NCBI RefSeq assembly: GCF_019956415.1
Contig: NZ_JAHBDK010000011.1
Location: forward strand, 62,001-126,000
Direction: 5' to 3'
DNA: 64,000 nucleotides
DNA from: Pseudomonas sp. GL-B-19
GTDB lineage: Bacteria; Pseudomonadota; Gammaproteobacteria; Pseudomonadales; Pseudomonadaceae
Shown here: positions 17,792-25,689 of the stretch, piece by piece
Numbering within the stretch: position 1 is the first letter of the stretch
How the letters are laid out: each line of letters opens with the position of its first letter
Translations under genes and position numbers: made by a program
Notes under the pieces: model-generated
What the model saw: the letters and a program-made list of their open reading frames with translations, nothing else
Databases searched by the model: none
What the model was told of the DNA's origin: nothing

Positions 17792-18886
17792 GTGTTTGAA
17801 GGTATGAAGGGGTGTGTAAACGTATTGAAGGATGAGCGCGAGATTGCGCTCCTGAGTAAGTGTCGCATCGAAACAGGCGATGGCGACGTACAGGGTGAGC
17901 TGGATATCGGCTTAGTCAGTGAACTGAAGCTAGCATCGGTATGGGTTCAAAAACTTATCAAGACCGAGGGGGATGCCTATAGCCTGAATGATACGAAGGG
18001 AGACACTGAGGTTAGTCTACGACGCAATATTCCGGGAGCCTTCCTGTACAAGCTGTTAAAAATGAATGTGTCTCAAGATAAAGGGCTGCGGAGCCTTTAC
18101 ACGTTCGAGCCGTATATCGCATTGATGGTCAAGCAGGTTGAGGCGTTTGGCCTAAGTATTAACCAGTTGCGTGCCATACACAGGGGTAGCGAGGATATCG
18201 TGCCCCTCGTTCAGAAACTGAACTCGTGTGTTGACAGCATTCGACAGGAGGCTAGCTCCAAAGCCTTTCAGGGCAAGCTTAAGAACTACCAGCGATCAAG
18301 CAATAAAAACTACAAGGAACTGACATCGTACGTTGATGCGCTGTTTGAACACTATTCTAGGCTACTGGTGGTGAGAGTTGACTTGAGCTACCAAAAGCAG
18401 CACGCCAAGACGACACAGGCGGAAGCCAAGCGGGATCGCGAACACTTGTTACAGAACTCGAGGTCGAACAAATTATTTGATGACATGGTGGGTTATATCT
18501 GGAAGCTGGAGCATGGGGCGGAGAAGGGTTTCCACTACCACATGATATTTTTCTTCGATGGTTCGAAGGTCCGACAGGACATTACCAAAGCCCTCCTGAT
18601 AGGCAAATATTGGACGAATGTTGTCACGAAAGGTCGTGGGTTGTACTACAACTGCAACGCGGACAAATCGCGCTACAAGAGCTGTGGCATCGGCATGGTC
18701 CACAACGCGGATAGTCTGATGCGGGACTCACTGACCAGCTTGGCGGTGCCCTATCTGACCAAGACCGATCTCTACATGAAGCTTCAAACCACTGGGCGAG
18801 GCATGGGGAAGATGGAACGACCGCGTCAGAAAGACTCTCGCGGTAGGCCAAGGGTTGCTCCCACTGACCGCGTGTGCGCGGCATAG
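17792..18886 (+). CDS. YagK/YfjJ (inovirus Gp2) family Rep-like protein
   Basis: The 364-residue product matches the inovirus Gp2/YagK-YfjJ C-terminal family. The diagnostic part (about 185-330) has VVRVDLSY, GFHYHMIFFFDG with the His-x-His pair at 248 and 250, and YLTKTDLYM at 321-329. This is the order of HUH rolling-circle Rep motifs (metal-binding HUH, then the nucleophile Tyr with YxxK). It may nick and help replicate the excised element. The GTG at 17792 lacks a good ribosome-binding site; ATG at 17804 is a possible start. The hairpin just upstream fits an origin. Confidence 0.8.
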   Translation: MFEGMKGCVNVLKDEREIALLSKCRIETGDGDVQGELDIGLVSELKLASVWVQKLIKTEGDAYSLNDTKGDTEVSLRRNIPGAFLYKLLKMNVSQDKGLRSLYTFEPYIALMVKQVEAFGLSINQLRAIHRGSEDIVPLVQKLNSCVDSIRQEASSKAFQGKLKNYQRSSNKNYKELTSYVDALFEHYSRLLVVRVDLSYQKQHAKTTQAEAKRDREHLLQNSRSNKLFDDMVGYIWKLEHGAEKGFHYHMIFFFDGSKVRQDITKALLIGKYWTNVVTKGRGLYYNCNADKSRYKSCGIGMVHNADSLMRDSLTSLAVPYLTKTDLYMKLQTTGRGMGKMERPRQKDSRGRPRVAPTDRVCAA

Positions 18887-18898
18887 GGGAGTGCCATC

Positions 18899-18939
18899 TA
18901 CGGCTCTCAGCGGTACTGAGGGCCGTAGGTCAGTACCGC
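18899..18939. terminator. Overlapping alternative hairpins between convergent genes
   Basis: TACGGCTCTCAG (18899-18910) pairs with CTGAGGGCCGTA (18916-18927, one mismatch). GCGGTACTGA (18910-18919) can instead pair with TCAGTACCGC (18930-18939). The two stems share bases and exclude each other. There is no T tract on the plus strand, so it is an atypical terminator or a regulatory structure. Confidence 0.45.
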
Positions 18940-18969
18940 CCTTGTGATAACCTAAACTCCTATAGTTCA

Positions 18970-19686
18970 TCACGCATTTGCATGCTTATTCTTTTCCCAG
19001 GCAGGATTAACGAGTTCGTCTCCACGGAGCCATTCTTTTAGCCATGTATCAATATTTGAGATGCGTATACCCAGGATATTATTTTTTTCGATAAACCCAG
19101 TTAAAGGTGTTTCAAGACCGGTAACGACTTTTTCCTTGGATGGCCACCCTGCTTCAGGTCGTTTCTCCTCAAGCAGCCTTGCTACTTCTTCTTTGACCTG
19201 TAAGGTGGCCTTGTTTCGTCCTTGGGCATTTTTACTGTTTTGGATTGAGCGAGCATCTCTGTTCATCTTGTTGATGACCGCCGCTGATTTTTCTGTAACC
19301 TCACCAACCATCACACTTGCATAGCAGGTAAAGGCCCAAGCGCGGTCGCGGTCATTATGTGTCTCAGCGGCTCTTGCCAGTTCGAGGTATAGGCAGGCAT
19401 ATCTTGCGTCTTGCAGCAGTGTCTTGATTTTTTCACTCTGCTGACTGTCTTCGTCCATCCAGCGAATTTCCAACTCGGCTTGCAGTGCGGGGTTGTCTGT
19501 GATTGCGCGGATGTCCTCCAGTAGTTTCTTATATTCTTCGAGCCCAAGTAGTGGATGGAAAAAACTATCCAAAAGCATGTCGTGGTTTCTAGCGATGGCT
19601 TTATCGACTGTGGTGCTGCCTATGTTTTCATTCGTGCTCATTGTGATTTGGATCGGTGAAAAGAGTGCAGGTTTCGTTTCTTTCAT
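18970..19686 (-). CDS. Hypothetical protein of the integrative element
   Basis: The 238-residue soluble, charged, mostly helical protein is not recognised. A segment at about 120-175 (AVINKMNRDARSIQNSKNAQGRNKATLQVKEEVARLLEEKRP) looks like a coiled coil followed by a basic, possibly DNA-binding, stretch; the part after it (SNIDTWLKEWLRGDELV) is acidic. The ATG at 19641 (codon 16) is an alternative start. It lies 61 bp downstream of the integrase in the same direction and may be co-transcribed. Confidence 0.65.
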   Translation of the reverse strand: MKETKPALFSPIQITMSTNENIGSTTVDKAIARNHDMLLDSFFHPLLGLEEYKKLLEDIRAITDNPALQAELEIRWMDEDSQQSEKIKTLLQDARYACLYLELARAAETHNDRDRAWAFTCYASVMVGEVTEKSAAVINKMNRDARSIQNSKNAQGRNKATLQVKEEVARLLEEKRPEAGWPSKEKVVTGLETPLTGFIEKNNILGIRISNIDTWLKEWLRGDELVNPAWEKNKHANA

Positions 19687-19747
19687 TTTGTCTGCTGGTC
19701 TTTGAATGGTGCCAACGTGGCAACTGATGAGCTTTCGTAAGAAAGGG

Positions 19748-20950
19748 TTATTGATTTGGGCATGAATTTATGAAGCTTGCCCAATCCGTCATCATAGCTC
19801 GGCGTTTTTCAAATAAATCGCCTCGAAAATATGCCGCTTCGGCTTTGTCCTGACGTACATGCGCTAATGCTTGTTCACACACCTCCCGAGGATAGTTCGT
19901 CGACTCAGCAGCCCAGTCTCGAAATGTTGAGCGGAAGCCGTGCATGGTCAGGTCTTCACGTTTCATACGGCGTAGAGCCATCAGCATCGACATGTTGGAT
20001 AAAGGCCTACCTTCTCGTGCTCCCGGAAACACGTAGGAATTGCTTCTTATCTGAGCTAAGCCCTTCAGTACGCTCAAAGCCGCATCGCTCAATGGTACTC
20101 GGTGCTCCTTTGCGGCTTTCATTCTGTGAGGGGGAATTCTCCATACCTTCTTCTCCAAGTCGAACTCGGTCCAGGTAGACCCTAGAACTTCGTTGGTCCG
20201 GCAGGCCGTCAGAATAGTCAGCTGCATTGCTTTGTAGCTGAGATCATCGTGCTTCGCGATTTCTTTCATGAAGGCAGGTATCTCAGACCACGGCAGTGCA
20301 GGATGGTGAACAACAACCTTGACCTTCGAACGTGGTGGAAGCAGCTTATCAAGATGTCCGCGCCATCTGGCTGGATTTTCTCCTTCGCGCAGACCTCTGG
20401 CTTTCGCGGCATCGAGCACCATTTCGATGCGGTTACGCACGCGAGATGCTGTTTCTGATTTTGATTGCCAAATGGGGGTGAGTACATGGAGCACGTGTTC
20501 AGTAGTCACGTCTTCCGTGTTCAAATTTTCCAGAATGGGGAAGGCGTAGGTGGTTAAAGTGTTTTCCCACTGCTGAGCATGTTTTGCGTTTTTCCAGCCC
20601 GCACGGTGAGCAGCGATGTAATCAAGGGTGACCGACTTGAAGGTTATCGCTTTAGCCTTCTGAGCCTGTTCGGCTTTTTGCTGTGCAAGGCGAGTGGCGT
20701 CACGCTCCGTGAGTGGATCGATTTTCTGCTGAAGCAGTTTTCTTTGATCTACAGCCTTCGACCGCGCCTCCTTGAGCGTTACATCAGGAAAGCCGCCTAG
20801 GCCCATCTCGCGGCGTTTTCCCGCGAGCTGAAACCGCAGTACCCAAGACTTTTTCCCACTTGCTTTTACTACCAGGCGCAATCCTTCGCCGTCTTCGTAT
20901 GTACCGGCCTCGGTTACGTTTTCAACTTGTTTGGGATTTAGTTTTCCCAT
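19748..20950 (-). CDS. Tyrosine recombinase/integrase, P4 type
   Basis: The 400-residue integrase has an N-terminal DUF4102 arm-binding domain (about 1-90), a SAM-like core-binding domain (about 100-200) and the catalytic domain. The catalytic residues are present: Arg251 (TACRTNEVLG), His337 and Arg340 (MHGFRSTF), His364 (ALAHVRQ) and Tyr374. It inserts and excises the island at the tRNA-Ser 3' end, which lies 177 bp beyond its start codon. Full-length with all catalytic residues, so the element may still be mobile if its far end is intact. Confidence 0.95.
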   Translation of the reverse strand: MGKLNPKQVENVTEAGTYEDGEGLRLVVKASGKKSWVLRFQLAGKRREMGLGGFPDVTLKEARSKAVDQRKLLQQKIDPLTERDATRLAQQKAEQAQKAKAITFKSVTLDYIAAHRAGWKNAKHAQQWENTLTTYAFPILENLNTEDVTTEHVLHVLTPIWQSKSETASRVRNRIEMVLDAAKARGLREGENPARWRGHLDKLLPPRSKVKVVVHHPALPWSEIPAFMKEIAKHDDLSYKAMQLTILTACRTNEVLGSTWTEFDLEKKVWRIPPHRMKAAKEHRVPLSDAALSVLKGLAQIRSNSYVFPGAREGRPLSNMSMLMALRRMKREDLTMHGFRSTFRDWAAESTNYPREVCEQALAHVRQDKAEAAYFRGDLFEKRRAMMTDWASFINSCPNQ

Positions 20951-21126
20951 GATCTTTCACCGTGCTGACGTTTATGATGTCGAGACGGTTCCCCCATTTG
21001 TTCCCCCACAAGGTGTAGGAAGTAATGAGGTGGCGTCGGACAGGAATGGACGGATACTAGGTGCATGGCCTAGTATTATCTACGTGTAACGGATTTGTTC
21101 GGAAAATTTAGGATGCCAGTGCGGGG

Positions 21127-21142
21127 GACTATCTCTCCGCCA
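21127..21142 (+). other. Island attachment site: 3' fragment of a tRNA-Ser gene
   Basis: GACTATCTCTCCGCCA ends with the encoded CCA and an acceptor 3' strand matching tRNA-Ser genes (5' GGAGAGA... 3' TCTCTCCGCCA). No tRNA body precedes it; the bases upstream do not form a T arm. It therefore looks like the displaced 3' end left when an element inserted into tRNA-Ser. The intact gene should lie at the other island end, left of this window. Confidence 0.65.
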
Positions 21143-21151
21143 TTACATAGA

Positions 21152-21186
21152 AAAAGCCCCGTAACTGAAAAGTTACGGGGCTTTTT
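21152..21186 (+). terminator. Strong rho-independent terminator
   Basis: AAAAGCCCCGTAACT and AGTTACGGGGCTTTT form a 15-bp perfect stem around GAAA, followed by a T tract. Its place right after the tRNA-Ser fragment suggests it is the original terminator of the tRNA gene. It also works on the minus strand. Confidence 0.9.
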
Positions 21187-21282
21187 CGTTTTTGGGGTTT
21201 CGTTCAGGGCATTTTTAGCTGCGCTTTCAACCAGAGTTGGAGGCCCCTGATATCTCGGGCGAATACTCAGAATGACGAGCCA

Positions 21283-21573
21283 CTAATTTGCTGTCTTTTC
21301 GCTCTTCCAAACAGGTCGTGGCGAAACCGCCTTCACCACATCATCGATCAGCGCTTTTCCCATCGCCGTCAAATAGTGTGCAGCCCAAGCATGACGGTCG
21401 GTGTCTTTTGCATAAGCTGCGTCCTCTGTGAGTGCCTTGGCCAGGAACAGGAAATCCGAGGCCTGTGCTAATGCAGTACTGACGGGCACTCCCGCGCTTA
21501 CGTGGAACATTGCATTGTCTGAGCAATAAATGGGGGTGAAGCCGATCGTTTTTGCTTCTGCAGGTTCGGTCAT
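21283..21573 (-). CDS. DUF3077 (DUF6124-like) protein
   Basis: The 96-residue protein has the Pseudomonas DUF3077 signature: FHVSAGVPVSTALAQASDFL followed by HAWAAHYLTAMGKALIDD. The function of the family is unknown. GGAGG lies just upstream of its ATG, which overlaps the stop of a 38-codon upstream frame as ATGA, so its translation may be coupled to that frame. Confidence 0.85.
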   Translation of the reverse strand: MTEPAEAKTIGFTPIYCSDNAMFHVSAGVPVSTALAQASDFLFLAKALTEDAAYAKDTDRHAWAAHYLTAMGKALIDDVVKAVSPRPVWKSEKTAN

Positions 21574-21686
21574 TTTCCACCTCCAGTGAGGGGGCGGTTT
21601 TGGAAGAGGGCGAGCGATGGAGCATTACGCAACATGGAGTCGCGCGGAGAGAAAAGACCAGGTTTGTTCGGATTTACAGTGTGCAT
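21570..21686 (-). CDS. Putative 38-residue upstream peptide coupled to the DUF3077 gene
   Basis: An AAGGAG lies eight bases before the ATG, and the stop overlaps the DUF3077 start as ATGA. The peptide (MHTVNPNKPGLFSPRDSML...) is not recognised. The good ribosome-binding site and the coupling favour translation; the lack of known homologues keeps this uncertain. Confidence 0.45.
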   Translation of the reverse strand: MHTVNPNKPGLFSPRDSMLRNAPSLALFQNRPLTGGGK

Positions 21687-21694
21687 TTGTCCAA

Positions 21695-21747
21695 CTCCTT
21701 GACATAAGGAGCTGCCACTTTCGTTACCAAGCGAATGGGTGGCAGCT
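21695..21747 (-). promoter_or_regulatory. Leader hairpins that can hide a ribosome-binding site
   Basis: On the minus-strand transcript CTCCTT (21706-21711) pairs with the AAGGAG ribosome-binding site (21695-21700) across a 5-base loop. Just upstream AGCTGCCAC (21739-21747) pairs with GTGGCAGCT (21710-21718), extended by an inner TTCG/CGAA pair. The two stems share two bases. This layout could control translation of the small frame and DUF3077. Confidence 0.5.
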
Positions 21748-22133
21748 GCGCGCAGGTTGGTAAACCGGGAGTCAAGGAAACCGGCACGCCAGAAGGCGTC
21801 CCACGCACAGCCGCCATAACACAAGTTCGCAGGCGTAAGACTGCCAGAAACTGTGAAGGAAGCGCTGTTGCGTAACTCGACGGGTTACCAAGCCCGATCG
21901 CTGAATGTTCAGCGACGACTGGAGAGTATCCCGCCGAATATATGGCCAACAAGGTGGCAACCTGCTCAAAAGCACAGCAAGCGTACCCCCTTACGCAACT
22001 CTCGGATTTTGCCTACAACTTCATCAAGAGTCACCCGGATAGTCTGGTAATCGTGCAAAACCGGAACGCCAGAAGCAAAACCCTACCTAGTTCGTGATGC
22101 GCGGGCTTTCCTTGAACAAGCAGGAGTCACCCC
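21748..22133. other. Region without a convincing gene
   Basis: A 51-codon plus-strand frame (21942-22097, containing SDFAYNFIKSHPDSLVIVQ) has no ribosome-binding site, and longer minus-strand frames look like chance. The stretch lies upstream of the DUF3077 leader and the HicB-like gene and should hold their promoters. Confidence 0.4.
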
Positions 22134-22346
22134 ATGAACGTAATGAGTTACCAAGGCTATGCAGCCCGAATTGAATACAGCGACGAAGACAGCCTGTTTG
22201 TCGGCCACATCGCGGGCCTCAAGGATATCGTTGGCTTTCATGGCGAGTCAGTACGGGAGCTTCGAAAAGCCTTCGAAGAGGCCGTCACTGATTATCTGGA
22301 TACGCGTGCCAAACTCTCGGCCCGGGTAGCACGCAATACTGACTGA
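22134..22346 (+). CDS. HicB-like antitoxin-type protein, short, orphan
   Basis: The 70-residue product has the HicB fold signature: YAARIEYSDEDSLFVGHIAGL followed by VRELRKAFEEAVTDYLDT. The C-terminal DNA-binding domain of full HicB antitoxins (usually over 100 residues) is missing, and no HicA toxin gene is adjacent. AGGAG lies ten bases before the ATG; a second ATG at 22143 is possible. It may be a solitary HicB-like protein rather than a working antitoxin. Confidence 0.75.
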   Translation: MNVMSYQGYAARIEYSDEDSLFVGHIAGLKDIVGFHGESVRELRKAFEEAVTDYLDTRAKLSARVARNTD

Positions 22347-22485
22347 CGGTCGCTAAAGTCCACCAATCCGGTATCGCTCCCGCTCAGCGAGAACCAAAGC
22401 ACCATTCCAAATTGAGAAAACAAGGCAAATCCACGTCATTAGCTATCATGCAATACACAGCAAATGCCCGGATGACGGAGGAAGA

Positions 22486-22815
22486 ATGAACAAATGGCAA
22501 CGGCTTTGGTTGTCTGTGAAGCTGATAGCAGCCGTAGCGGCCTGTGTGGCCGTTGGTGTTCAGGCTTTTTTCTACATGATGGACGGCTCTGACGCAGAGC
22601 AAATCCACCCGTTGAGTATTCTGGTTGTCGGGCTGATCTTCGGCTTCATCACCTTTGGCCTCCTCACATTCATTGAAAGAGGTGTGCGGCGATTAGCAGC
22701 CCCTTTTGTCACCGCCAGATCCCAACCTCAAGAGAAGGCTGATACCGATTCGGAGCTGGTAGCGCAGCCACTCATCCTGTCTACTGACGATTCAGCTCAA
22801 CAGAAGAGTCTGTGA
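22486..22815 (+). CDS. Small two-helix inner-membrane protein
   Basis: The 109-residue protein has two membrane segments (about 9-29 and 43-63) and a polar C-terminal tail. GGAGGAAGA precedes the ATG, an excellent ribosome-binding site. Not recognised; it is probably a core-genome hypothetical membrane protein. Confidence 0.7.
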   Translation: MNKWQRLWLSVKLIAAVAACVAVGVQAFFYMMDGSDAEQIHPLSILVVGLIFGFITFGLLTFIERGVRRLAAPFVTARSQPQEKADTDSELVAQPLILSTDDSAQQKSL

Positions 22816-22844
22816 GCTGACATTGGGCAGCCAATGCCAAACGC

Positions 22845-23462
22845 TCAAAACGTAGGCGGCGTAACCACCCAAATCACCACCGCATCCACATCCCCCGGAT
22901 TCCCATACCGATGCGGTTCCTGGCTGGAAAAGCTGAAACTATCCCCTTCACCCAGCAAAAAATGCCGTTCCCCCACCCACAGCTCAAAACTCCCCGACAG
23001 CAAATACCCAGCCTCTTCGCCTTCATGACTGTAACTCTGCTGGCTATAAGCCCCCGGAGGAAACCGCGAGTGCAGCATCTCCAACTGCCGATTCGGCTGC
23101 GGCGTCAGCAGATGATCCACAATGCCGTCTTCGTAATGCACGCTCATCCGGGTATTTTTACGCACGACAATGCCGTCATCTTCCGGCGCCGTTTGCGTTT
23201 CGCTGGCGAAGAACCATTGAATGGTCACGCCCAGGCTCCGGGCGATGTTGAACAGGGCAGGGATGGAGGGATAGGCGAGGTTGCGTTCTAGCTGGCTGAT
23301 GTACCCCGCCGTCAACTCGCTCATCTGCGCCAGTTCGGCCAGGGTCATGCCCCGGCGTTTGCGCAGGCCACGAATCCGGGTGCCGAGGAAGTGCGGCTCA
23401 GCAGTGGCGCTGTCCTGTATGGGCGCGCCGGTGGCAGGCTGCATCTTGCTGCTGTTGCTCAT
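22845..23462 (-). CDS. XRE-cupin transcriptional regulator (PuuR/SutR type)
   Basis: The 205-residue protein has an XRE helix-turn-helix (about 25-80; RKRRGMTLAELAQMSELTAG) and a C-terminal cupin_2 domain (about 120-200; FPPGAYSQQSYSHEGEEAGY). Such regulators often sense polyamine or amino-acid-derived metabolites. The start at 23462 has GGAG seven to ten bases upstream; a start 27 bp earlier is unlikely. It follows the oxidoreductase gene by 48 bp in the same direction, so it probably regulates that gene and the divergent binding-protein gene, where a TTTAC/GTAAA palindrome is found. Confidence 0.9.
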   Translation of the reverse strand: MSNSSKMQPATGAPIQDSATAEPHFLGTRIRGLRKRRGMTLAELAQMSELTAGYISQLERNLAYPSIPALFNIARSLGVTIQWFFASETQTAPEDDGIVVRKNTRMSVHYEDGIVDHLLTPQPNRQLEMLHSRFPPGAYSQQSYSHEGEEAGYLLSGSFELWVGERHFLLGEGDSFSFSSQEPHRYGNPGDVDAVVIWVVTPPTF

Positions 23463-23510
23463 GGCGTGCTCCAAACCGGGATCTGTCAAAACCCCGGAGT
23501 ATAAACAGCC

Positions 23511-25472
23511 TTAAAGCTCCCACGCGACTTTCAAACCTTCGTAAATGGCTTCTTCGGCGGTGCGTGGGGCGAGGCAGTCGCCGATGCGGCGAAACTCCAC
23601 AAGGCCTTGCAACTCTGCGCCGAGGGTATCGACAGGTTGATGGCCTTGGCAGAGCACCAATGTGTCGATGTTTTCGAAGAGCATCGGTTCGCCGCTGGCG
23701 GTGTGTTGCAGGTAGACGGTGTTGTCGTCGCAGCCATACAGGCGGGCGTAGGGGGTGATCGGGATGCCGAGTTTGTGCAGTTCGCCGGCCAGTTGATCGC
23801 GCACGTAAAGCGGCAGGTTTTCGCCGCAATGGGTGCCGTTGACCGCCAGTTGCACTTGATGTCCGGCGCGGACCAGGCGTTCGGCGATGCCGGGGCCGAT
23901 CCAGTCGCAGCGCCAGTCGACCACCACCACGGAACGGCCGATTTGCACCTCGTCGCGCAGCACTTGCCAGGCGTCTACCACCTGCAATTCACCGCCGCGC
24001 TCGAACGCCGGCCAATAGGGTTCGGCGCCGGTGGCGACGATTACCATGTCTGGCTGTTCGCGTTCCACCAGTGCCCGGTCGACGCGGGTGTTGCGCACGA
24101 CGCGCACGCCGGCCAGTTCCATTTCGCGTTGCAGGTTGGTGCTGGCGCCGCCGAATTCCGCACGCTTGGGCAAGAGTTGCGCGAGCAAGACTTGGCCGCC
24201 GAGTTGCGAACTGGCTTCGTAAAGGGTCACGTCGTGTCCGCGCTGGGCGGCAACGGCGGCGGCTTTCATGCCTGCGGGCCCACCGCCCGCGATCATGATG
24301 CGTTTACGTTGCTTCGCCGGTTGCCGTTGTCCGAAGATCAGTTCGCGCCCGGTTTCGGGATGCTGGATGCAGGAGATTGGCAAGCCTTTGTGGAAGTGGC
24401 CGATGCATGCCTGATTGCAGGCGATGCAGGCCCGCACATCTTCGACGTGGCCGGTGTCGGTTTTGTTGGGCATTTGCGGGTCGCAGATCAGGGCGCGGGT
24501 CATGCCGCAGACGTCAGCCTGACCGCGCGCCAGAATCAGTTCGGCTTCCTGTGGCTGGTTGATGCGCCCGGTGACGAACAGCGGAATCGACAGACTGGCC
24601 TTGAACGTGCCGGCTTCCTTGGCGAGGTAGGCCGCTTCGATCGCCATCGGCGGCACGATGTGCACCGCGCCACCCAAGGAGGCCGAGGTACCCGCGACGA
24701 TGTGCACGTAATCCAGCAGCGGTTGCAGCGATTGCACGGCGGCCAGGGATTCATCTTCGGTCAACCCTTCGGGATCGCGCTCGTCGGCGGAGATGCGCAA
24801 GCCGATGATGAAGTGCTCATCGGTGTTGGCGCGCACGGCGGCGATCACTTCGCGCAGAAAGCGTAGACGCTGCTCCAGTTCACCGTTGTAGCCATCGGTG
24901 CGACGATTGACCCGCGGGTTGATGAATTGCGCCGGCAGGTAACCATGGCTGGCCACCACTTCCACACCGTCGATTCCAGCCTGATACAGACGTCGGGCCG
25001 CAGCCCCATAACCGGTGACGATCTCATCGATCATCGTCTGATCCAGCGCACGCGGCATCACCCGAAAGCGCTCGTTGGGCACCGCCGAAGGTGAATACGC
25101 GACCGCCAGCAGCCCATCGCTGGACTCCATGATTTCCCGCCCCGGATGGAAAATCTGTGACAGCACTACCGTACCGTGAGCATGGCAGCTGTCAGCGATT
25201 TTTCGATAACCCTCGATGCACGCGTCGTCTGTGGCCATCAGCACGTGCGAGGTGTATCGCGCGCTGTCATGCACCCCGGCCACTTGCAGCACAATCAGCC
25301 CGACACCGCCTTCGGCTCGCGCGGAGTGATAGGCGATCAGTTGCTCGTTGACCAAATTGTCGGTGGGCATCGACGTGTCGTGACCGCTGGACATGATGCG
25401 GTTTTTCAGGCGTTTTCCCCGCAACTGCAAGGGTTCGAACAGGTGTGCAAAGGCGGCGGAAGTGGACGGCAT
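23511..25472 (-). CDS. OYE-type FMN/[4Fe-4S]/FAD oxidoreductase (dienoyl-CoA reductase/N-demethylase family)
   Basis: The 653-residue protein has the layout of 2,4-dienoyl-CoA reductase, trimethylamine dehydrogenase and the stachydrine/dimethylglycine demethylases. An N-terminal FMN TIM barrel (about 10-350) has the VVASHGYLPAQFINPRVNRR segment. It is followed by a 4Fe-4S cysteine cluster (CIACNQAC, then C twelve residues on) and a C-terminal NAD(P)/FAD domain starting RIMIAGGGPAGM. The neighbourhood (binding protein, class II aldolase, polyamine-type regulator) favours a catabolic role, possibly demethylation of an N-methylated amino acid, over fatty-acid degradation. The substrate is unknown. 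Confidence 0.88.
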   Translation of the reverse strand: MPSTSAAFAHLFEPLQLRGKRLKNRIMSSGHDTSMPTDNLVNEQLIAYHSARAEGGVGLIVLQVAGVHDSARYTSHVLMATDDACIEGYRKIADSCHAHGTVVLSQIFHPGREIMESSDGLLAVAYSPSAVPNERFRVMPRALDQTMIDEIVTGYGAAARRLYQAGIDGVEVVASHGYLPAQFINPRVNRRTDGYNGELEQRLRFLREVIAAVRANTDEHFIIGLRISADERDPEGLTEDESLAAVQSLQPLLDYVHIVAGTSASLGGAVHIVPPMAIEAAYLAKEAGTFKASLSIPLFVTGRINQPQEAELILARGQADVCGMTRALICDPQMPNKTDTGHVEDVRACIACNQACIGHFHKGLPISCIQHPETGRELIFGQRQPAKQRKRIMIAGGGPAGMKAAAVAAQRGHDVTLYEASSQLGGQVLLAQLLPKRAEFGGASTNLQREMELAGVRVVRNTRVDRALVEREQPDMVIVATGAEPYWPAFERGGELQVVDAWQVLRDEVQIGRSVVVVDWRCDWIGPGIAERLVRAGHQVQLAVNGTHCGENLPLYVRDQLAGELHKLGIPITPYARLYGCDDNTVYLQHTASGEPMLFENIDTLVLCQGHQPVDTLGAELQGLVEFRRIGDCLAPRTAEEAIYEGLKVAWEL

Positions 25473-25544
25473 GGTGCGGGTACTCCAGGCGGGCTGAAGC
25501 CGAAAGGCCGGGTTTTCGGCGTTGTTATTATTTGCCTATAGAAA

Positions 25545-25559
25545 TTTACCTTCAGTAAA
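25545..25559. promoter_or_regulatory. Candidate operator TTTAC-N5-GTAAA
   Basis: A perfect 5-bp inverted repeat with a 5-base centre lies in the divergent intergenic region between the oxidoreductase and the binding protein. Palindromes of this size fit XRE-cupin regulators, and one is encoded just after the oxidoreductase. The link is inference. Confidence 0.35.
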
Positions 25560-25689
25560 AAATCAACTTGTTTTTTTACTTGCGCTCGAAGTAGATTCAT
25601 TTGGCGCCTGCACCTGGGGCGAACCTCACAACAATAAAAAGGGGTCACGGCGGCATTGAGTCGCATGGCACCCGCAAGAGGAACCACTG

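Noticed and set aside
23607..24866. 419-codon plus-strand frame
   Set aside because: It lies fully antisense to the oxidoreductase; G+C-rich coding DNA produces such long shadow frames.
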